DNA of 64,000 nucleotides from Oceanomicrobium pacificus (GCF_009833495.1 NZ_WUWG01000005.1:62001-126000), one strand, 5' to 3'; numbered from the stretch's first letter, positions 45,105 through 55,374 are shown. Numbers and translations are program-made. The notes: generated by a model from the letters alone, not told the origin.

Positions 45105-45108
<4 letters not shown>
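43282..45108 (+). CDS. dctB: C4-dicarboxylate sensor histidine kinase DctB
   Basis: 608-residue membrane kinase. One membrane helix at about 3-25, a periplasmic double-Cache-type sensor region (about 30-290) and a second membrane helix at about 293-315. A coiled-coil (RLETEERANAELERRVADRT) leads to the H-box LGQLSAGISHELNQPLAAI (His near 393). ATP-binding motifs are LLTNAADAM (N-box), VRDSGPGL (G1) and GGEGMGLGLSIS (G2). Its stop overlaps the dctD start (ATGA). With DctD it should sense succinate, fumarate or malate and control dctPQM downstream. Confidence 0.92.
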
Positions 45109-46403
<1,295 letters not shown>

Positions 46404-46432
46404 CCCTAGGTCATCATAGATTGCGCGGTGAC

Positions 46433-46483
46433 TGTGCGGGTAGCCGCACAAAGACCGCCCGCGCCTGTGCGGAATGCCCACGA
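46433..46483 (+). promoter_or_regulatory. Paired DctD-like operator sites upstream of dctP
   Basis: Site 1 (46433-46450) is a perfect dyad, TGTGCGG-GTAG-CCGCACA. Site 2 (46466-46483) repeats the TGTGCGG half exactly with a degraded second half (CCCACGA). Their centres are 33 bases apart, about three helical turns, so both would lie on one face. The pattern matches my recollection of the DctD target reported for rhizobia and pseudomonads. No convincing -24/-12 sigma-54 promoter was found between here and the dctP start at 46664. Confidence 0.65.
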
Positions 46484-46663
46484 ATTCAGCAGAATTCTTT
46501 CAGGCACCATGTCAAACCAGTACGGCAAGGCACTGAAAGTAAGAAATTTTTGAAAATTTCACGGAATCGCGACCGACTCTGTTGATCGGGCGGCGGCTTG
46601 GTGCTTCTGTAAGTGCGGGCCGGGCCCCCACCCGGCAATTCTGCAACCAATTGGGAGGGTATC

Positions 46664-47668
46664 ATGCGTTATTTCACCAGCGCCGCAGTTGCGGCTGTTC
46701 TGGCTGTGTCTGCACCGGGTATTGCAGCCGCGGCATGCGATGATGGCGAGATTGTCATCAAGTTCGCGCACGTCACCAACACCGACAAGCATCCGAAAGG
46801 CATCGCTGCCTCGCTTCTGGAAAGCCGCGTCAACGAAGAGATGAACGGCAAGGCCTGCATGGAGGTCTTCCCGAACTCCACGCTCTACAATGATGACCAG
46901 GTGCTCGAAGCGATGCTTCAGGGCGATGTGCAGCTGGCTGCACCGTCCCTGTCCAAGTTCGAGAAGTTCACCAAGCAGTTCCGCATCTTCGACCTGCCGT
47001 TCATGTTCAAGGATATCAACGCGGTCGACGCGTTCCAAAACTCCGACACCGGCCAGGCGATGAAGGAAAGCATGGTCAAGCGCGGCCTGCTCGGCCTCGC
47101 CTTCTGGCACAATGGCATGAAGCAGATGTCGGCCAACAAGCCGCTCATCCTGCCGACCGATGCTGACGGTCTGAAGTTCCGTGTTCAGGCGTCCGACGTG
47201 CTGAAGGCACAGATGGCCGCCATTGGCGGTTCGCCGCAGCCGATGGCCTTCTCCGAGGTCTATGGCGCCCTGCAGACCGGCGTTGTCGACGGACAGGAAA
47301 ACACCTGGTCCAACATTTACGGCCAGAAGTTCTTCGAGGTTCAGGACGGTATCACCGAAACCAACCACGGCATCATCGACTATCTGCTCGTGACCTCGAG
47401 CGAGTGGATCGACGGCCTGCCGGAAGATGTCCGCACCCAGCTTCTGACGATCATCGACGAGGTGACCGAAGCGCGGAACTCCGAATCCACCAAGGTGAAC
47501 GAGGAAGCCAAGCAGGCGATCATCGACGCCGGTGGTGTGGTGCGCACGCTCGACGACGAGCAGCGCGCGGCATGGGTCGAGGCGATGAAGCCCGTCTGGG
47601 ACCAGTTCGAGGGTGACGTGGGCGCGGAAAACATCGCTGCCGCCCAGCAGTTCAACTCCGGTTCCTGA
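46664..47668 (+). CDS. dctP: TRAP transporter C4-dicarboxylate-binding protein DctP
   Basis: 334-residue periplasmic binding protein. The signal peptide ends near residue 24 (PGIAAAACDD). Mature part: IVIKFAHVTNTDKHPKG, EVFPNSTLYNDDQVLEAMLQG, FRIFDLPFMFKD, the ligand arginine region LKFRVQASDVLKAQMAAIGG and YGALQTGVVDGQENTWSNIY. These match DctP proteins for succinate, malate and fumarate. GGGAGGG precedes the ATG at 46664. It is first in dctPQM, downstream of dctBD. Confidence 0.95.
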   Translation: MRYFTSAAVAAVLAVSAPGIAAAACDDGEIVIKFAHVTNTDKHPKGIAASLLESRVNEEMNGKACMEVFPNSTLYNDDQVLEAMLQGDVQLAAPSLSKFEKFTKQFRIFDLPFMFKDINAVDAFQNSDTGQAMKESMVKRGLLGLAFWHNGMKQMSANKPLILPTDADGLKFRVQASDVLKAQMAAIGGSPQPMAFSEVYGALQTGVVDGQENTWSNIYGQKFFEVQDGITETNHGIIDYLLVTSSEWIDGLPEDVRTQLLTIIDEVTEARNSESTKVNEEAKQAIIDAGGVVRTLDDEQRAAWVEAMKPVWDQFEGDVGAENIAAAQQFNSGS

Positions 47669-47695
47669 TCCCCTCACGGGTGACATAGACCACCG

Positions 47696-47723
47696 AAACG
47701 GCCCCGCTTCGTCGGGGCCGTTT
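47696..47723 (+). terminator. Hairpin between dctP and dctQ
   Basis: AAACGGCCCCG and CGGGGCCGTTT form an 11-base-pair stem around CTTCGT. Only three T end the stem, so it is likely a partial terminator or mRNA-protecting hairpin, giving more DctP than DctQM as is common for binding-protein operons. Confidence 0.65.
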
Positions 47724-47755
47724 CACAAGACCAACAAAGCGGGAGGAGCGGACCG

Positions 47756-48445
47756 ATGTCGGCTCATCACTATGAGGCGGAAACGCCCCTGGGACGGTTC
47801 GTCAACGAGTTCGAGGAAACCGCGATCGCGGTGCTGCTCGGCCTGATGACCATCATCACCTTCATCAATGTCGTCTTGCGCTACGGGTTCAACACCGGGC
47901 TGATCTGGGGGCTGGAAGCCACGGCCTTCCTGTTCGCCTGGCTGGTGCTCTTCGGGGTGAGCTACTGCGTCAAGATCACCGCGCATCTGGGCGTTGACGC
48001 GGTCACCAACCTTCTGCCCGCCGGGCCGCGCAAGATCGTGGCGCTGGTCGCGGCGATCCTGTGCATCGCCTATGCGGCGCTCCTGCTGAAAGGCAGCTGG
48101 GACTATTGGGCGAATTTCGTGAACCTGCCGCAGACCACCGGCCGCTGGTTCCCCACAGGCTTCCAGGAGAAATTCCTCGGCAAAGCCTGGTACGAGACGA
48201 ACGACATCCCGATGCCGTCGATCCTGCGGTTCTTCGAAGGGTGGCTCAACGAGGGCGACGCCTACGAGAAGCTGCCCCGCTTCATTCCCTACACCATCCT
48301 GCCGGTCGGCATGGCGCTTCTGCTGTTCCGCTTCGTGCAGGCCTTCGTGCGCATCTGGCAGGGCAAGGCGGACAGCCTGATCGTCAGCCACGAAGCCGAA
48401 GATGACGTCCGCGATGCGGCCGCGAAACTCGAATCCGAGGCCTGA
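47756..48445 (+). CDS. dctQ: TRAP transporter small membrane subunit DctQ
   Basis: 229-residue, four-helix subunit. Helices are at about 24-44 (AIAVLLGLMTIITFINVVLR), 50-72, 86-112 and 178-200. It carries the usual W-x-x-E region (GLIWGLEATAFLFAWLVLFG) near residue 50. The loop between helices 3 and 4 is longer than in small DctQ proteins. It is followed by dctM after 3 bases and partners it in the inner membrane. Confidence 0.93.
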   Translation: MSAHHYEAETPLGRFVNEFEETAIAVLLGLMTIITFINVVLRYGFNTGLIWGLEATAFLFAWLVLFGVSYCVKITAHLGVDAVTNLLPAGPRKIVALVAAILCIAYAALLLKGSWDYWANFVNLPQTTGRWFPTGFQEKFLGKAWYETNDIPMPSILRFFEGWLNEGDAYEKLPRFIPYTILPVGMALLLFRFVQAFVRIWQGKADSLIVSHEAEDDVRDAAAKLESEA

Positions 48446-48448
48446 TCC

Positions 48449-49828
48449 ATGGAAATTGTCGTCCTTTTCGCTTCCGTTATCGGCCTCCTGCTGATCGGTG
48501 TGCCCATTGCCGTGGCGCTGGGCCTGTCCTCCATCATGTTCCTGCTGGTCCTGTCGGACACGTCGCTCGCCTCCATCGCGCAGACGCTGTTCCAGGCAAT
48601 GGCGGGCCATTACACGCTGCTTGCCATTCCCTTCTTCATCCTGGCGTCGAGCTTCATGTCGACGGGCGGTGTGGCCAAGCGCATCATCCGCTTCTCGATC
48701 GCCTGTGTCGGTCATTTCCCGGGCGGTCTGGCGATTGCGGGCGTCTTTGCCTGCATGCTCTTCGCCGCCCTGTCCGGTTCGTCACCCGCGACCGTTGTGG
48801 CGATCGGGTCCATCGTCATCGCCGGGATGCGGCAGGTGGGCTATTCGAAGGATTTTGCCGCCGGCGTGATCTGTAATGCCGGCACGCTCGGCATCCTGAT
48901 CCCGCCGTCCATCGTGATGGTCGTCTATGCGGCGGCCACGGACGTGTCGGTCGGACGGATGTTCCTCGCCGGTGTCATTCCGGGCCTTCTGGCCGGCGTG
49001 ATGCTGATGTTGGCCATCTATGCGACGGCCGTCGTGCGCAACCTGCCCAAGGGCGACTGGCTCGGCTGGGGCGAGATCTTCGCCTCCGCCCGCGATGCGG
49101 GTTGGGGCCTGTTCCTGATCGTCATCATCCTCGGCGGCATCTATGGCGGGATCTTCACCCCGACCGAGGCTGCGGCCGTGGCCGCGATCTATGCCTTCTT
49201 CATCGCGACCTTCGTCTATCGCGACATGGGCCCGCTGGCGGCCCGCTCCGAAGGGGCCGCTCCCGAGCCGCTCTACAAGAAGCCCTATGCGATCGTGACC
49301 GCTTTCTGGCACCGCGACACGCGGGACACGCTTTTCGAAGCGGGCAAGCTGACCATCACGCTCCTCTTCATTATCGCCAACGCGCTGATCCTGAAACATG
49401 TGCTGACCGACGAGCAGATCCCGCAGCAGATCGCTGGCTCTATGCTGGAGGCCGGTTTCGGACCGGTGGTCTTCCTGATCATCGTCAACGTGATCCTGCT
49501 CATCGGCGGCCAGTTCATGGAACCGTCGGGGCTGATCGTGATCGTGGCGCCGCTTGTCTTCCCGATCGCGATCGAGCTGGGCATCGATCCGATCCACCTC
49601 GGGATCATCATGGTGGTCAACATGGAGATCGGGATGATCACGCCGCCGGTCGGCCTGAACCTCTTCGTCACCTCCGGTGTGGCCGGGATGCCGATGATGC
49701 GGGTTGTCCGCGCCGCGCTGCCGTGGCTCGGCATCCTCTTCATCTTCCTGATCATGGTGACCTACATTCCGTGGCTCTCCACCTTCCTGCCGACCTATTT
49801 CATGGGGCCGGAAGTGATCGTGAAATAG
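48449..49828 (+). CDS. dctM: TRAP transporter large membrane subunit DctM
   Basis: 459-residue, roughly 12-helix Na+-coupled permease subunit. Seen: IGVPIAVALGLSSIMFLL, FILASSFMSTGGVAKR, ALSGSSPATVVAIGSIVIAG, AGVICNAGTLGILIPPSIVMVVYA, IFTPTEAAAVAAIYA, and the C-terminal MEIGMITPPVGLNLFVTSG, all typical of DctM. A loop of about 45 residues between the halves is hydrophilic. Last gene of the TRAP operon, closed by a strong terminator. Confidence 0.96.
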   Translation: MEIVVLFASVIGLLLIGVPIAVALGLSSIMFLLVLSDTSLASIAQTLFQAMAGHYTLLAIPFFILASSFMSTGGVAKRIIRFSIACVGHFPGGLAIAGVFACMLFAALSGSSPATVVAIGSIVIAGMRQVGYSKDFAAGVICNAGTLGILIPPSIVMVVYAAATDVSVGRMFLAGVIPGLLAGVMLMLAIYATAVVRNLPKGDWLGWGEIFASARDAGWGLFLIVIILGGIYGGIFTPTEAAAVAAIYAFFIATFVYRDMGPLAARSEGAAPEPLYKKPYAIVTAFWHRDTRDTLFEAGKLTITLLFIIANALILKHVLTDEQIPQQIAGSMLEAGFGPVVFLIIVNVILLIGGQFMEPSGLIVIVAPLVFPIAIELGIDPIHLGIIMVVNMEIGMITPPVGLNLFVTSGVAGMPMMRVVRAALPWLGILFIFLIMVTYIPWLSTFLPTYFMGPEVIVK

Positions 49829-49851
49829 GCCGCAGCGCGACAGGTCAAAAG

Positions 49852-49879
49852 AAAAGCCCGCCGGTTGGCGGGCTTTTTT
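49852..49879. terminator. Bidirectional intrinsic terminator between dctM and gpt
   Basis: AAAGCCCGCC (49853-49862) and GGCGGGCTTT (49867-49876) form a 10-base-pair stem around GGTT. A T run follows on the plus strand and A residues precede it, giving a T run on the minus strand. It can end both dctPQM and the convergent fabI-gpt transcript. Confidence 0.9.
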
Positions 49880-49900
49880 ATGTTCGCGTTTCTGGTCGGG

Positions 49901-50416
49901 TCAGTCGGTGCCGCGATAGGGCTCGACATATTGCAGCGCCATGTCCCACGGGAAGAAGATCCACGTATCCTGGCTCACTTCGGTGATGAACGTGTCCACC
50001 ATCGGGCGGCCCTTGGGCTTGGCGTAGACGGTGGCGAAATGGGCCTTGGGGAACAACTCGCGCACCAGTTCCAGTGTCTTGCCGCTATCCACGAGATCAT
50101 CGACGATCAGCACGCCGGTGCCGTCACCGCAAATCTCCCGGTCCGGCGATTTCAGCACCACCGCATCCGACTGGTTCTGATGGTCGTAGGATTTGACCGA
50201 GATCGTGTCGACCGTGCGGATGTCGAGCTCGCGCGCGACGATCATCGCGGGCGCCATGCCCCCGCGGGTGATCGCGACGACGGCCTTCCAGTCGCCATTG
50301 TCCGGCCCTTGCCCGTCAAGCCGCCATGCAAGCGCGCGGCTGTCGCGGTGGATCTGGTCCCAGGAGATGTGGAACCCTTTTTCGTGCGGAAGGCGGCTGT
50401 CCTTGGTCGTGCCCAT
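49901..50416 (-). CDS. gpt: Xanthine phosphoribosyltransferase
   Basis: 171-residue purine salvage enzyme making XMP and GMP from xanthine and guanine with PRPP. Seen: [39 protein letters not shown], and the PRPP loop [17 protein letters not shown]. The hood end [19 protein letters not shown] matches E. coli Gpt. The ATG at 50416 shares a base with the fabI stop (TGATG), so the genes are translationally coupled. Confidence 0.95.
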   Translation of the reverse strand: MGTTKDSRLPHEKGFHISWDQIHRDSRALAWRLDGQGPDNGDWKAVVAITRGGMAPAMIVARELDIRTVDTISVKSYDHQNQSDAVVLKSPDREICGDGTGVLIVDDLVDSGKTLELVRELFPKAHFATVYAKPKGRPMVDTFITEVSQDTWIFFPWDMALQYVEPYRGTD

Positions 50417-51234
50417 CACTTGCGTCCTGTCACCACGTCGATATCCGGCGCATCCTCGGCCTTCATGCCGACGACGTGATAGCCGGCGTCCACGTGATGG
50501 CATTCGCCGGTCACGCCCGAGGAGAGATCCGAGATCAGATACATGGCCGATTTGCCGACTTCAATCTGGGTGACGTTGCGGCGCAGCGGCGAATTGAGCT
50601 CGTTCCACTTCATGATGTAGCGGAAATCGCCGATGCCCGATGCGGCAAGCGTCTTGATCGGCCCGGCCGAGAGCGCGTTGACGCGGATGTTTTTCGGCCC
50701 GAGGTCCATCGCCAGATATTTCACCGATGTCTCAAGCGCCGACTTGGCGATGCCCATGACGTTATAATGCGGCATGACCTTCTCGGCGCCGTAATAGGTC
50801 ATGGTGAGCGCGGCGCCGCCGTCGGGCATGAATTTCTCCGCCCGCTGCAGGACGGCGGTGAAGGAAAAGACCGACACGTTCATCGTCAGCTCGAAATTCT
50901 CCGCCGACGTGTCGAGATAGCGGCCGCGCAGCTCGTTCTTGTCGGAAAAGCCGATCGCGTGGACGATGAAATCGAACGTAGCCCAGCTCTTGCCGAGCGT
51001 CTCGAAGGTCGCATCGATGGAGGCGCCATCGGTCACGTCGCATTCGATGACCAGATCGGAACCGACCTGCGCGGCCAGCGGCATCACCCGTTTGCCGAGC
51101 GCCTCGCCCTGATAGGTGAAGGCCAGTTCCGCGCCCTGTTCATGGCAGGCCTGCGCGATGCCCCAGGCAATGGACTTGTCGTTCGCGACGCCCATGATCA
51201 GGCCCCGCTTTCCCTTGAGTAAACCTGCTGTCAT
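50416..51234 (-). CDS. fabI: Enoyl-ACP reductase (NADH)
   Basis: 272-residue SDR-type enzyme for the last reduction of fatty-acid elongation, target of triclosan in other species. Seen: [37 protein letters not shown], and the catalytic [21 protein letters not shown] (Tyr-x6-Lys), then [26 protein letters not shown] precedes the ATG. Start of a fabI-gpt pair; divergent from pdxH. Confidence 0.97.
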   Translation of the reverse strand: MTAGLLKGKRGLIMGVANDKSIAWGIAQACHEQGAELAFTYQGEALGKRVMPLAAQVGSDLVIECDVTDGASIDATFETLGKSWATFDFIVHAIGFSDKNELRGRYLDTSAENFELTMNVSVFSFTAVLQRAEKFMPDGGAALTMTYYGAEKVMPHYNVMGIAKSALETSVKYLAMDLGPKNIRVNALSAGPIKTLAASGIGDFRYIMKWNELNSPLRRNVTQIEVGKSAMYLISDLSSGVTGECHHVDAGYHVVGMKAEDAPDIDVVTGRK

Positions 51235-51353
51235 GGCCCCTCGATCCCTTGATTGGCGTCTTTATATGTGGATGTGTCGAGATTTACGGCAAAGCAGGAA
51301 ATGCATCAAGACGGCTTGCGCCCTGCAGGCCGCGCCACGAAGGAGCAGGACGG

Positions 51354-51968
51354 ATGGACAATGCGACGGGACGCAAGGGGATTTTCGCGGGCGAGGCGCC
51401 ATTGCCGATCCTGACGCGCTGGCTCGCAGAGGCGACGGAAACCGAGCCGAACGACCCAAATGCGATGGCGCTGGCCACCGTCGACCCTGACGGGATGCCG
51501 AATGTGCGGATGGTGCTTCTGAAGGATATCGGCGCCGACAGCGTGACCTTCTACACCAATTACGGCAGCGCCAAGGGGCAGGAACTGGATGCGTCGGGCA
51601 AGGTCGCGCTGGTGCTGCACTGGAAGAGCCTGCGCCGGCAGGTGCGGCTGCGCGGCACGGTGGAGCGGGCCGACGGGCCGGAGGCGGATGCCTATTTCGC
51701 ATCGCGTTCCTTGCAGAGCCGGCTGGGCGCCTGGGCCTCGGAACAGTCCCGCCTGCTGTCGTCCCGCGAGCATCTGATGGCCGAAGTGGCCCGCCTGACG
51801 CCGAAGCTCGGGCTCAACCCGCCGCGGCCACCGCATTGGGGCGGATACCGGATTTCGCCGCTCGAAATGGAGTTCTGGGCCGATGGGGCTTTCCGGCTGC
51901 ATGACCGTTTCCGTTGGACACGTGCAACACTCAAAGATGATTGGACAGTGGTCCGGCTGAACCCCTGA
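51354..51968 (+). CDS. pdxH: Pyridoxamine/pyridoxine 5'-phosphate oxidase
   Basis: 204-residue FMN enzyme making pyridoxal 5'-phosphate. Seen: [72 protein letters not shown], and the C-terminal [24 protein letters not shown]. All are family signatures. AAGGAG precedes the ATG at 51354. It lies divergently from fabI. Confidence 0.97.
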   Translation: MDNATGRKGIFAGEAPLPILTRWLAEATETEPNDPNAMALATVDPDGMPNVRMVLLKDIGADSVTFYTNYGSAKGQELDASGKVALVLHWKSLRRQVRLRGTVERADGPEADAYFASRSLQSRLGAWASEQSRLLSSREHLMAEVARLTPKLGLNPPRPPHWGGYRISPLEMEFWADGAFRLHDRFRWTRATLKDDWTVVRLNP

Positions 51969-52090
51969 CGTCGCGTCGCCACAATTTCGCCATGGTTTTC
52001 TTCGTCTTTCCGACAGGTTAGACCGGGGCAACCCCGATCAACCGTTTGTGCGGGATGTTGCCGAAACCCCAAGGGGCAGGGGCATTTGCC

Positions 52091-52118
52091 TTGAACCCGG
52101 TGACGTTTCACTTAATAA
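52091..52118 (+). promoter_or_regulatory. Candidate promoter for the cold-shock gene
   Basis: TTGAAC (52091-52096), a 16-base spacer and TAATAA (52113-52118). It would give a leader of about 100 bases before the ATG at 52226, a length typical of cold-shock transcripts. The rest of the 257-base gap from 51969 shows nothing else. Confidence 0.4.
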
Positions 52119-52225
52119 CTGTGGACGAGGGGGGCGTGTCACAGCGTTTTTTGAGGCAAAATCCGGCATAAAGTGTGCTCGGGCGCGTTTAACGAGACTT
52201 TCAGACTAATCGGGCTGCACAATTG

Positions 52226-52759
52226 ATGATCAAGGGCCAAGTAAAGTGGTTCGACACCACAAAAGGATACGGGTTCGTCGTTCCCGACGATGGCCAGGGG
52301 GACGTGTTGCTCCATGCCAACGTGCTGCGGAATTTCGGCCGTAGCTCGGTGGCCGAAGGGGCGCTGATCACCATCGAGGCGCAAGGCACGGACCGCGGGC
52401 GTCAGGCTGTTACCATCCTCGAGATCGACACGCCGGAAACGGCACAGGAAGAACCGGCCGCACCGCGACCGACCGAGTTGGTGGTGGGCGATGCGTCCGA
52501 CCAGCCGCTTCTGCCGGCACGGGTCAAATGGTTCGACAAAACCAAGGGCTTCGGGTTCGTGAACGTTTTCGGCGATGGCGACGATGTCTTCGTGCATATG
52601 GAAGTGTTGCGGCTCTACGGTCTTTCGGACCTCCAGCCCGGAGAGGCCGTCTCGGTCCGCATCCTGCAGGGCCCGCGCGGCAAGATGGCGGCCGAAGTCC
52701 ATTCCTGGGATCATGCGCAACTCGCCGACGCCGCGCCCGGCAAGACCGCCGCGAACTGA
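52226..52759 (+). CDS. Cold-shock protein with two cold-shock domains
   Basis: 177-residue nucleic-acid chaperone. Domain 1 (about 1-68) has GQVKWFDTTKGYGFVVPDD and DVLLHANVL. Domain 2 (about 95-165) has ARVKWFDKTKGFGFVNVFG and DVFVHMEVL. These are RNP1/RNP2-type single-strand binding motifs. An acidic Pro/Ala linker joins them. The double-domain form is typical of alphaproteobacteria. The ATG at 52226 is preferred over the overlapping TTG at 52223. Its stop overlaps the next gene's start. Confidence 0.94.
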   Translation: MIKGQVKWFDTTKGYGFVVPDDGQGDVLLHANVLRNFGRSSVAEGALITIEAQGTDRGRQAVTILEIDTPETAQEEPAAPRPTELVVGDASDQPLLPARVKWFDKTKGFGFVNVFGDGDDVFVHMEVLRLYGLSDLQPGEAVSVRILQGPRGKMAAEVHSWDHAQLADAAPGKTAAN

Positions 52760-53256
52760 TGCGTCACGCTGTTGCGACCGCGCTTCTGGCCGGTTTCCTC
52801 TGGGCGCCCGGCGCACAGGCGGCCGATACATGCGAGCCGGGGTCGGTCGATGTCCGTTCGGACCGGTCGACCGTCCGCTTTTCCGTCGAGATCGCCGATG
52901 AGGAACCCGAGCGCGCGCTCGGCCTGATGAACCGGCAGGAGCTGGGCCGGTTCGCCAGCATGCTCTTCATCTACGAACGCCCGATCGAGGCGGTCTTCTG
53001 GATGAAGAACACGCTCATCCCGCTCGATATGATCTTTGCCGACCCGACCGGCACCGTGACGCGGGTGATCGCCAATGCGGAGCCGCTGTCGCTGGAACAC
53101 CGGCGTGGCGGCGACAATGTCCAATATGTGCTGGAGATCAACGGCGGGCTGGCCGAACGGCTCGGCATCGGCGAGGGCGCTGTGCTGCGGCACCCGCAGA
53201 TGGATCAGGCGCAAGCTGCCTGGCCTTGTCCGGAAGCGGGTGCGGACGCGCAGTAA
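52759..53256 (+). CDS. Exported DUF192 protein
   Basis: 165 residues with a signal peptide (about 1-21, cut after AQA). The rest is a DUF192 domain: [58 protein letters not shown]. The fold is known but the function is not. Its ATG overlaps the stop of the cold-shock gene (TGATG), so the two are translationally coupled. Confidence 0.9.
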   Translation: MRHAVATALLAGFLWAPGAQAADTCEPGSVDVRSDRSTVRFSVEIADEEPERALGLMNRQELGRFASMLFIYERPIEAVFWMKNTLIPLDMIFADPTGTVTRVIANAEPLSLEHRRGGDNVQYVLEINGGLAERLGIGEGAVLRHPQMDQAQAAWPCPEAGADAQ

Positions 53257-53321
53257 CGTCGCGCGGGTCGCGGATTTCCGCTTTCATTTCCCGCTGGCAG
53301 ACGGTAGATGCTGCCCTCAGT

Positions 53322-53398
53322 CGGGGCGTGGCGCAGCCTGGTAGCGCGACGGTTTTGGGTACCGTAGGTCGTAGGTTCGAATCCTGCCGCCCCGACCA
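53322..53398 (+). tRNA. tRNA-Pro (TGG anticodon)
   Basis: 77 bases including encoded CCA. Acceptor CGGGGCG (53322-53328) pairs with CGCCCCG (53388-53394), discriminator A53395. Anticodon TGG at 53356-53358 in GTTTTGGGTAC. T-arm GTAGGTTCGAATCCTGC. D-arm GCGCAGCCTGGTAGCGC is normal. Confidence 0.97.
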
Positions 53399-53453
53399 TT
53401 TCCCACGAACATGAATGTCTGGTCCGCAATAGCGCCGAAGCGCGGACATGAAA

Positions 53454-53476
53454 AAGGGCCCCGTTGCGGGACCCTT
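53454..53476 (-). terminator. Intrinsic terminator after the pilin-like gene
   Basis: On the minus strand AAGGGTCCC pairs (one mismatch) with GGGGCCCTT around GCAAC, followed by TTT. It lies 24 bases beyond the stop at 53501. Confidence 0.75.
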
Positions 53477-53500
53477 CGGTTTTGCCGTATGCGCTGCTGC

Positions 53501-54112
53501 TCAGAGCGAGCGGTAGGCCTCGTAGGCGCGGAGCGCATCGGCCTTCGCGGCCTCGTAGGATGCGTTCGCGGATGCATAGGAGGCTTCGGCGGCGGCGGCG
53601 GAGGCTTCGGCCACATCGGTGCCTGCGATATTCGCCTCGGCGCGGGCGGTTTCGGCGGCGGCCTTGGCCTGCAGCGCGGCGGCCTGCGCAGCTTCCGTGG
53701 CCGTGACGGCCTTGTTGTAGTTCTTCTTGGCGCGGCGCCGGCGGGTTTCGGCTTCGGCCGCGTCGGCATAGGCGTCTGCCAGCTGAGCGGCAGCTTCGGC
53801 TTCGTCAGCCGCGGCGGCCGCGGCAGCAGCGGCATCGGCAGCCGCGGCTTCGGCAGCGGCAATGTCGACAAGCGGCTCGGAGACGGTCGTGTCGGTGGCC
53901 ACCACCGGTTCGACCGAATCCCAGTCGATCGCGTCCGTCGCCTCGCTCGATCCGATCTCGGTCGCCACGTCCCGGTTGCCATCCGCGAAGATCGGCATGA
54001 TGAGCGCGCTCATCGCCGCGCCGCTGAAGACGAGTGCAGCCAGAATGGTGATGTAATCGACGGTGACGGCGCCCTGTTCGTCACGGGCAAAGCGGGTCAG
54101 AAAGCGGTTCAT
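53501..54112 (-). CDS. Flp/TadE-type pilin-like protein with long alanine-rich tail
   Basis: 203 residues of no recognised full-length family. The N-terminus MNRFLTRFARDEQGAVTVDYITILAAL resembles class III (Flp/TadE) prepilins: a basic leader, a Gly-Ala cleavage point, then Val-Thr-Val-Asp-Tyr, with Asp where Glu is usual at +5, and a hydrophobic helix (about 15-43). A short acidic region follows; then about 120 residues are mostly Ala with Glu, Asp and Tyr, predicted long helix or coiled coil, with a basic RRRRAKKNYNK break near the middle. No tad/rcp gene is adjacent. The ATG at 54112 follows AAGGTTGG; an ATG at 54145 is also in frame. Confidence 0.6.
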   Translation of the reverse strand: MNRFLTRFARDEQGAVTVDYITILAALVFSGAAMSALIMPIFADGNRDVATEIGSSEATDAIDWDSVEPVVATDTTVSEPLVDIAAAEAAAADAAAAAAAAADEAEAAAQLADAYADAAEAETRRRRAKKNYNKAVTATEAAQAAALQAKAAAETARAEANIAGTDVAEASAAAAEASYASANASYEAAKADALRAYEAYRSL

Positions 54113-54354
54113 ATCGGCCAACCTTCGGTTTTCGGCCTCCGACAAGCGGAGCTGTGATCCTGTAACGCCGGCGCTCTGCCGGCACTCTGGTCAACGGCGC
54201 CCCCGCATCCGTCTGGAATCATTGCTATCGCGCAGCCTTGGCCGAAATGTGCCGCAGACGTGGCAAATTGTGGCGACAGCATGAAATTCTTGCCTTTTTT
54301 GCCGCAACTGCGCAGGAAAGGGCGCGGGACGCAGCGCGAAATAGGGCAGGGACA

Positions 54355-55374
54355 ATGGCGATACGGGCATTCGGAGAGCTTTACGGTCAGCAGGTCGTGG
54401 AAGGCACGCTGGAGGGCACGGGCGCGTCCCTGTCTGTTCTGTCCTACGGGGCGGCGATCCGGGACTGGCGGGTGCAGGCGGCCGACGGGTCGGTGGTGCC
54501 GACCGTGCTCGGCTATGACAGTTTCGCGCCCTATCTGAGCCAGTTCCGCTCCTTCAACATCATTGCCGGGCGGGTCGCGAACCGCACCGCCTTCGGGCGG
54601 TTCGATTTGGATGGCAAGACCGTCTACCTGCCGGCCAACAACGGCACGCACCATATTCACGGCGGCAATCGCGGGCTCGGGCAGCGCGTCTGGACCATGG
54701 AAGAAGATCGGAGCGCAAATGCGCTGCGGCTCACCTATGACAGTCCCGACGGGGAAGAGGGCTATCCCGGCCGCGCGCAATTCAGCGTGACCTTCACATT
54801 GAAGGGCTCACGTCTCGATATCGCGATGCGCGCAGAGGTGGATCGTGCGACGCCGATCAATCTGGCCCAGCACAATTACTACAATCTCGACGGGGGCGGG
54901 GATGTGCGCGGACATCACCTGACGCTCGCCGCGTCGCGCTACACGCCGGTCGACGATCTGCTGATTCCCACCGGAGAAGAGGCGTCCGTCGAGGGAACAC
55001 GCTACGACTTCCGCGGCGATGGCCGGACGGTGGAAGCGAGTGACCCGAATCGAGAGGGGGCCGATATAAACCTCGTGCTCGACACCGACCGGGACCCGAG
55101 CGCCCCGGCCGCGATCCTGCGCGGCGCGCGAAGCGGGCTGGAACTGCGCATGGTGACCGACCAGCCGGGCCTGCAGCTTTATACCGCCTTCAAGATGGGG
55201 GACCTTCCGCTGCTCGGTCATGGCGGAGTGGCCTATGGAAACTATTCCGGCATCTGCCTTGAGCCGCAGCACTTTCCCGACAGTCTGAACAAGCCGCACT
55301 GGCCGTCGATTCTCGCTACGCCGGACACAGGATATAGACAGGACCTGTCGATCGACATTGCGCCCGCCGGTTGA
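54355..55374 (+). CDS. galM: Aldose 1-epimerase (galactose mutarotase)
   Basis: 339-residue enzyme interconverting alpha and beta anomers of aldoses. Seen: VLSYGAAIRDWRV, IAGRVANRTAFGRFDLDGK, NGTHHIHGGNRGLGQRVW, the catalytic histidine in PINLAQHNYYNLDG, and the catalytic glutamate in GICLEPQHFPDSLNKPHWPS. The ATG at 54355 follows AGGGCAGG; in-frame sequence upstream is Arg-rich and unlikely to be coding. No sugar operon surrounds it. Confidence 0.94.
   Translation: MAIRAFGELYGQQVVEGTLEGTGASLSVLSYGAAIRDWRVQAADGSVVPTVLGYDSFAPYLSQFRSFNIIAGRVANRTAFGRFDLDGKTVYLPANNGTHHIHGGNRGLGQRVWTMEEDRSANALRLTYDSPDGEEGYPGRAQFSVTFTLKGSRLDIAMRAEVDRATPINLAQHNYYNLDGGGDVRGHHLTLAASRYTPVDDLLIPTGEEASVEGTRYDFRGDGRTVEASDPNREGADINLVLDTDRDPSAPAAILRGARSGLELRMVTDQPGLQLYTAFKMGDLPLLGHGGVAYGNYSGICLEPQHFPDSLNKPHWPSILATPDTGYRQDLSIDIAPAG

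Noticed and set aside
46484-46663. Sigma-54 promoter for dctP
   Set aside because: The best candidate (GGCACC near 46502) lacks the GC of the -12 element at the right spacing; no other site fits.
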